64,000 nt of DNA from Salinibacterium sp. SWN248 (GTDB lineage: Bacteria > Actinomycetota > Actinomycetes > Actinomycetales > Microbacteriaceae), in assembly GCF_015864575.1 (NCBI RefSeq), contig NZ_JADYWW010000001.1, positions 1,077,719 to 1,141,718 on the forward strand, given 5' to 3'. The position numbers were made by a program, and so were the translations under genes. Below the pieces are notes generated by a model, which was given only the letters and a program-made list of their open reading frames with translations, was not told the DNA's origin and ran no database searches. Position 1 is the stretch's first letter; each line of letters opens with the position of its first letter. Positions 60,192 through 64,000 of this stretch are shown here, piece by piece.

Positions 60192-61048
60192 CCGCGGTCG
60201 CTTGGAAAGCCGCGCGGAACACCCGTCAGCGCGGGGGAGAGGGCGGCAAGCCGTGCTTTCTCGCTGGCAAGCGCGACAGTCTCGCGCTCTCGCCGCACAG
60301 CGCTAACGGCGCTGAGCAGCACTTCTGGCTCCACGGCGGGTAGCGGAGACACGTAGGCGGACGCCTCGTGCGCAAGGTTCAGGGCGTGCTGGTGGCGCGT
60401 CATCGGCGTATAGCCGGGCGCAGCGACCAGAAAGTGCGAGATGCGCCGGGCCAGAGCATCCGGCATCTTGGCAACATCGGCGGTGCGAGCCCAGTCAGCC
60501 AACTGGCCGGGCAGCTGCACCACAGGGTTCGAGAACTTCGACACGCGTTCGTACTGGGCGTAGGTGCCCGCCACAAGGTCGCCGAGGCGCTGTGCGCGAG
60601 TGTTGAGCAGCGCCACGATGGCGGCCAAGCCACCCGCGGTCATGAAGATCTCGAGCACACCGATCAGAGCGCGGATGAAGGCATGGCGAAAGCCGATCGC
60701 ACCGCCATCGTTGCGAACGATGCGGGCTCCGATCGCAAGCTTGCCGAGGGACTTGCCGCGGCTGAGTGTTTCGACGGCGGTGGGGATGACCACGAGGCAG
60801 ATCACGGTCGCGCTGACGGTAAGCGCCGTGGCGATTGCTTGGTCGAGACCGGCAGCGGTCGCGAAGGCAAATGCGCCGATCAGGAGGCCAATGAGAGCGG
60901 CCGCGTAGACCAGAAAATCGATCATGGTACCGGCCGCACGCAAGACAAAACTGGTCGAATGCAGCTCCAACGCAACGGCTTCACCCGTGATGAGCTCATC
61001 GGGTTCGTCACCATACGCAAATGTGTTGGTCGTTTGTGGGCTCGGCAT
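60188..61048 (-). CDS. RDD-family membrane protein
   Basis: A 286-residue membrane protein. The RDD domain (about 30-175) has the conserved arginine and aspartates at helix ends: SFVLRAAGTMIDFLVY, RGKSLGKLAIGARIVRNDGG and RAQRLGDLVAGTYA. About three helices are present. A cytoplasmic tail of roughly 100 residues follows. Its gene is divergent from a SpoIIM-like gene with only 16 bases between start codons, a pairing common in Actinobacteria. Transport or envelope functions have been proposed for the family but not for this member. Confidence 0.87.
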   Translation of the reverse strand: MPSPQTTNTFAYGDEPDELITGEAVALELHSTSFVLRAAGTMIDFLVYAAALIGLLIGAFAFATAAGLDQAIATALTVSATVICLVVIPTAVETLSRGKSLGKLAIGARIVRNDGGAIGFRHAFIRALIGVLEIFMTAGGLAAIVALLNTRAQRLGDLVAGTYAQYERVSKFSNPVVQLPGQLADWARTADVAKMPDALARRISHFLVAAPGYTPMTRHQHALNLAHEASAYVSPLPAVEPEVLLSAVSAVRRERETVALASEKARLAALSPALTGVPRGFPSDRG

Positions 61049-61064
61049 GACATCATTTAAGCAG

Positions 61065-62060
61065 ATGGATCTCGACTCTTACTCAGCCGCGCACCGCGAA
61101 GAATGGGATCGCCTTGCCGATTTGGGCAAGCAACGACGACTTTCCGGCACTGATGTCGACGAATTGATCGATCTTTACCAGTCCGGCGCCACTCAGCTGT
61201 CAGCGATGAAGACGAGTTCGGGCCAGTCTGCGCAGGCTGATCGGCTCTCGCTCACCCTCAGCCGGGCGCGCCTGCGATTCACCGGGGCCTCGGCAAACCT
61301 GCTCAGCCAGCTCCCACAATTCTTTGTTGTTCAACTTCCGGCGGCGCTCTACCGGGTGCGCTGGATGTCGCTCATCCTCGCCGCCGCAACCTTCCTTGTT
61401 GGTTTCCTTTTCGCGTGGTGGGCAATTTCAAACCCGCAAGTTCTTGCAAACTTCGGAACGCCGGCAGAGCGTGAAGCTCTCGCTCAAGATGACTTCGTCG
61501 GGTACTACTCCGAATACTCCGGCGGATCATTCACCGGGTTCGTCTGGACCAACAACGCGTGGATTGCCGCACAATCTGTCGCGTTCGGAATCATCGGCCT
61601 CTACGTTCCCTACCTGCTGTTCAACACGGCCCAGCAGCTGGGATTCACCGCGGCAATCATGAACGAGTTCGATCGACTTGACGTGTTCTTTCTCTACATC
61701 GCTCCGCACGGCCAGCTTGAGCTCTACGCCATCTTCGTGGCAGGCGCGACCGGAATGATGATCTTCTGGTCGTGGGTCGCCCCAGGGGCACGCACGCGGG
61801 CTCAATCGCTCGCACACGCTGGTCGCTCGCTCTTCACGATCGTCGTTGGGCTCATCCTTGCGCTGCTCGTGTCCGGAGTGATCGAGGGCTATGTCACGCG
61901 CCAGGACTGGCCGTGGCCCATCAAGATCGGCATCGGCACTGTCGCGCTCGCCGGATTCTTGGCATACCAGTGGATCCTCGGTGGGCGCAGCGCTCGCGCA
62001 GGCAACACGGGAGACCTCAGCGAGTTCGACGCGGGGGCTACCCACATCGTCGCCAACTAA
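61065..62060 (+). CDS. Stage II sporulation protein M-like membrane protein
   Basis: A 331-residue protein with a polar N-terminal domain (SYSAAHREEWDRLADLGKQRRL) and five to six helices from about 100. VRWMSLILAAATFLVGFLFAWW, NNAWIAAQSVAFGIIGLYVPYLLFN and PHGQLELYAIFVAGATGM are the SpoIIM/DUF95 core. In non-sporulating Actinobacteria such genes sit with RDD, DUF58 and MoxR genes, as here, and their role is unknown. The open frame runs in from 60924, but ATG 61065 is the first sensible start beyond the divergent gene. Confidence 0.85.
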   Translation: MDLDSYSAAHREEWDRLADLGKQRRLSGTDVDELIDLYQSGATQLSAMKTSSGQSAQADRLSLTLSRARLRFTGASANLLSQLPQFFVVQLPAALYRVRWMSLILAAATFLVGFLFAWWAISNPQVLANFGTPAEREALAQDDFVGYYSEYSGGSFTGFVWTNNAWIAAQSVAFGIIGLYVPYLLFNTAQQLGFTAAIMNEFDRLDVFFLYIAPHGQLELYAIFVAGATGMMIFWSWVAPGARTRAQSLAHAGRSLFTIVVGLILALLVSGVIEGYVTRQDWPWPIKIGIGTVALAGFLAYQWILGGRSARAGNTGDLSEFDAGATHIVAN

Positions 62061-62151
62061 CGACCAGCCGTACTAACGCCCAGCCGCGCTGTGGCAGCAC
62101 TGGCGCAGCTCAGATGAGCTCGTAGAGAGGCTCTGCCGTGGTCTCGTGCCG

Positions 62152-63444
62152 CTACAGCTTTCCGGCGGCCTTGAGCGCGATGTAGTGGTCGGCAAGAGCC
62201 AGCGGCAGTTCACTGGGGCGTCTCGAGACGACGGATGCTCCGAGCTGGTTGATCGCGGCGGCAACTCGCGACTGATCGAGGAGAGCGCGCTCGGCCGCCC
62301 CGGCGAGATAGACGGCGTCGCGCGTGGAGCGGTCGAGCGTGGCATCCGCAATGGATGGATCGGTGACGGAAGCCACCACAACAGTGTGTTTCGCGGTGAG
62401 CTGGGGGAGCATGGCGAGCAGACCGAGGCTTCCGCCCGGCGATTCGGCTGTTGTGGCGAGAACGACGAGCGCGCGTTGGGTGGTGGCCTGACGCACAAGG
62501 CCCGGCACCGAGTTCCAATCCATCTCAATGAGTTCCGGCTGCACCGGCGCCATGCTGTTGACCATTTTCGAGAGCAGGTCGGGTCCGCTGGCACCCTGCA
62601 CTCGTGCGCGAACGCGGCGGTCGTAGATCATGAAGTCGACGTGATCACCGGCACTTGACGCGAGAGCGGCGAGCAGCAACGCTGATTCGAACGCGGTATC
62701 GATGCGGGGCTCGTCTTCGATTCGGGCGGCTGAGGTGCGACCGCTGTCGACGACGATGACAACGCGGCGATCACGTTCGGGGCGCCACGTGCGCACCACA
62801 AGTTCAGAACGGCGGGCGGTGGCACGCCAGTCAATGGAGCGAACGTCGTCGCCGCGCACGTAGTCGCGCAGGCTGTCGAATTCGGTGCCTTGACCACGGA
62901 TCATGACGCTCGTTGCGCCATCGAGTTCTCGCAGGCGAGCGAGCCGTGATGGCAAGTGCTTGCGAGAGTTAAACGGGGGAAGCACGGTGAAAGAGCTCGG
63001 CACGCTCACCGTGATTTGACGCGCAATCAGTCGCAGCGGGCCGTACGACCGCACCGTGACGTGCGCGGCTTCGCGGGTTCCTCGCCGCACTGGAGTGAGC
63101 ACGGTGCTGAGTTCTCGACGTTCGCGCGACGGCACGGTCAGCGGAACCCGGTTGGTGTGAGCGCCGGCGGATGGCTGCCAGCCGTCGCGCACGACGGTGC
63201 GCAGTCGGCGGCGGGTCGGGTTGGTGATGCGCAGGGTTGAGCTCGTGGTTTCGCCGAGGCGCACCCGGTCGGGCGCGATGCGTTCGAAACGCAGCGACCG
63301 CACCGACACCGCCAGCAGCAAATCGATGGCACCGACGACGATGACGAAAAGCAGCCACAGCGTGAGTACAAAGGGCTCGCCAGTCAGGACGATCGGCACA
63401 ATGCCGAGCGCCAGTAGAGCGACGAACCATCCAGAAAGCGCCAT
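62152..63444 (-). CDS. DUF58 domain-containing protein
   Basis: A 430-residue protein. Two adjacent hydrophobic segments (about 5-22 and 28-48) anchor a cytoplasmic part. The DUF58 signature is EFDSLRDYVRGDDVRSIDWRATARR near 190, followed by a von Willebrand A-like domain with the MIDAS-type VIVVDSGRTS. DUF58 proteins regularly pair with MoxR ATPases, whose gene ends 2 bases upstream. The pair probably acts as a chaperone or metal/cofactor insertion system for envelope proteins; the client is unknown. Confidence 0.9.
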   Translation of the reverse strand: MALSGWFVALLALGIVPIVLTGEPFVLTLWLLFVIVVGAIDLLLAVSVRSLRFERIAPDRVRLGETTSSTLRITNPTRRRLRTVVRDGWQPSAGAHTNRVPLTVPSRERRELSTVLTPVRRGTREAAHVTVRSYGPLRLIARQITVSVPSSFTVLPPFNSRKHLPSRLARLRELDGATSVMIRGQGTEFDSLRDYVRGDDVRSIDWRATARRSELVVRTWRPERDRRVVIVVDSGRTSAARIEDEPRIDTAFESALLLAALASSAGDHVDFMIYDRRVRARVQGASGPDLLSKMVNSMAPVQPELIEMDWNSVPGLVRQATTQRALVVLATTAESPGGSLGLLAMLPQLTAKHTVVVASVTDPSIADATLDRSTRDAVYLAGAAERALLDQSRVAAAINQLGASVVSRRPSELPLALADHYIALKAAGKL

Positions 63445-63446
63445 CG

Positions 63447-64000
63447 TTAGATCGGAACCTGCACTTGCTGCACGATCGATCGCAAAATCACGTCAGACGA
63501 AACGCCTTCAAGCTCGGCCTCTGGACGGAGCTGGATGCGGTGGCGAAGCACCGGCAACACCATGCTCTGGATGTGGTCGGGCGTGATCGCGTCGGCGCCG
63601 GTGAGCCACGCCCAGGCCTTGGCTGCCGAGATGAGCGCGATCGCACCACGAGGGCTGACGCCGAGCTTCACGGAGGGGCTCTGACGAGTGGCGCGAGCGA
63701 GGTCGACGGCGTAGGCAATCACGTCAGGGCTTGCACCGACTTTTGCTACGGCATCCTGAGCGGCGGCGAGCATGGTCGCATCGAGCACGGGGGTCACTCC
63801 GGCGGCGGCGAGATCGCGCGGGTTGAAGCCGGCAGCGTGGCGAGTGAGCACTTCGATTTCAGTGTCACGTTCTGGCAGATCGAGCACGAGCTTCAGCAGG
63901 AAGCGGTCGAGCTGAGCTTCGGGCAGTGTGTAGGTGCCTTCGTATTCGATGGGGTTCATCGTGGCCGCGACCATGAAAGGTACGGGCAACTTGAGTGTCT
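63447..64000 (-). CDS. MoxR-family AAA+ ATPase (5' part outside the window)
   Basis: The C-terminal 184 or so codons of a MoxR ATPase; the gene enters from beyond base 64000, so the Walker motifs are not visible. The visible part starts in frame with TLKLPVPFMVAATMNPIEYEGTY, followed by LPEAQLDRFLLKL (sensor 1 and arginine-finger region) and VSPRGAIALISAAKAWAW with the sensor 2 arginine. It is 2 bases upstream of the DUF58 gene, the usual operon partner. Confidence 0.92.
   Translation of the reverse strand, partial: TLKLPVPFMVAATMNPIEYEGTYTLPEAQLDRFLLKLVLDLPERDTEIEVLTRHAAGFNPRDLAAAGVTPVLDATMLAAAQDAVAKVGASPDVIAYAVDLARATRQSPSVKLGVSPRGAIALISAAKAWAWLTGADAITPDHIQSMVLPVLRHRIQLRPEAELEGVSSDVILRSIVQQVQVPI

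Noticed and set aside
61065-62060. SpoIIM-like gene as evidence for endospore formation
   Set aside because: SpoIIM/DUF95 homologues occur widely in non-sporulating Actinobacteria beside RDD, DUF58 and MoxR genes; no other sporulation gene is present.
1-64000. CRISPR arrays, tRNA, rRNA or riboswitches
   Set aside because: I saw no regularly spaced direct repeats, no cloverleaf with CCA end and T-loop pattern, and no recognisable riboswitch core ahead of purK, birA or other metabolic genes.

Overview
The window comes from a high-GC Gram-positive bacterium, an actinobacterium most likely of the family Microbacteriaceae. The evidence is a WhiB-type Fe-S regulator, an acyl-CoA carboxylase with the small epsilon subunit known only from Actinobacteria, the gene neighbourhood whiB / glycosyltransferase / DUF5719 / degenerate zincin / DUF3499 / manB, many GTG starts, and at least 15 starts with a TAnnnT box 6-7 bases upstream, the signature of leaderless mRNAs. 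I cannot name the genus. I see no rRNA, tRNA, CRISPR array, phage gene or insertion sequence. Bases 1-22 are pure G and look like a contig edge.

Left part (1-15.7 kb) is mostly housekeeping. It holds a biotin carboxylase/BCCP fusion, a Maf pyrophosphatase, a TRAM-domain RNA methyltransferase, and a response regulator / histidine kinase / degenerate-kinase operon. An unusual gene-free stretch with serial inverted repeats follows. Then come the carboxyltransferase and epsilon subunits facing biotin ligase, a PH-domain membrane protein, a nucleotide-sugar dehydrogenase, GtrA, PurK, PurE and an LCP-family glycopolymer transferase.

Central part (15.7-53.1 kb) is a large cell-surface polysaccharide locus. 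Precursor genes cover dTDP-rhamnose (rmlB, rmlD, rmlC, rmlA), UDP-uronic acid (ugd-like), a 2,3-diacetamido-uronic acid pathway (WbpA/D/E/B-like), UDP-galactose (galE-like), mannose-6-phosphate (manA, with manB further right) and GDP-4-keto-6-deoxymannose (two tandem gmd-like genes). About ten glycosyltransferases, two DUF2142 membrane proteins, two O-antigen ligase/polymerase-like proteins, an ABC flippase-like exporter and a Wzx-like flippase would assemble and export the chains. The LCP protein at 14.3 kb could attach them to peptidoglycan. A CWB2-repeat surface protein and an acyl-CoA dehydrogenase are embedded in the locus.

Right part (53.1-64 kb) is the conserved actinobacterial whiB2-manB neighbourhood, then an RDD protein divergent from a SpoIIM-like protein, and a DUF58 protein following a MoxR AAA+ ATPase that runs off the window.

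The most notable signals are the pervasive leaderless-promoter architecture (including one divergent pair with overlapping -10 boxes and two boxes that reuse the upstream stop codon), the inverted-repeat-dense region at 7.0-7.4 kb, a glycosyltransferase family with the signature IAPxNxAGQGxxWA present as a tandem pair, and a hexamer (GGATGC/GCATCC) that is clearly over-represented. I did not find a convincing new defence or mobile system.
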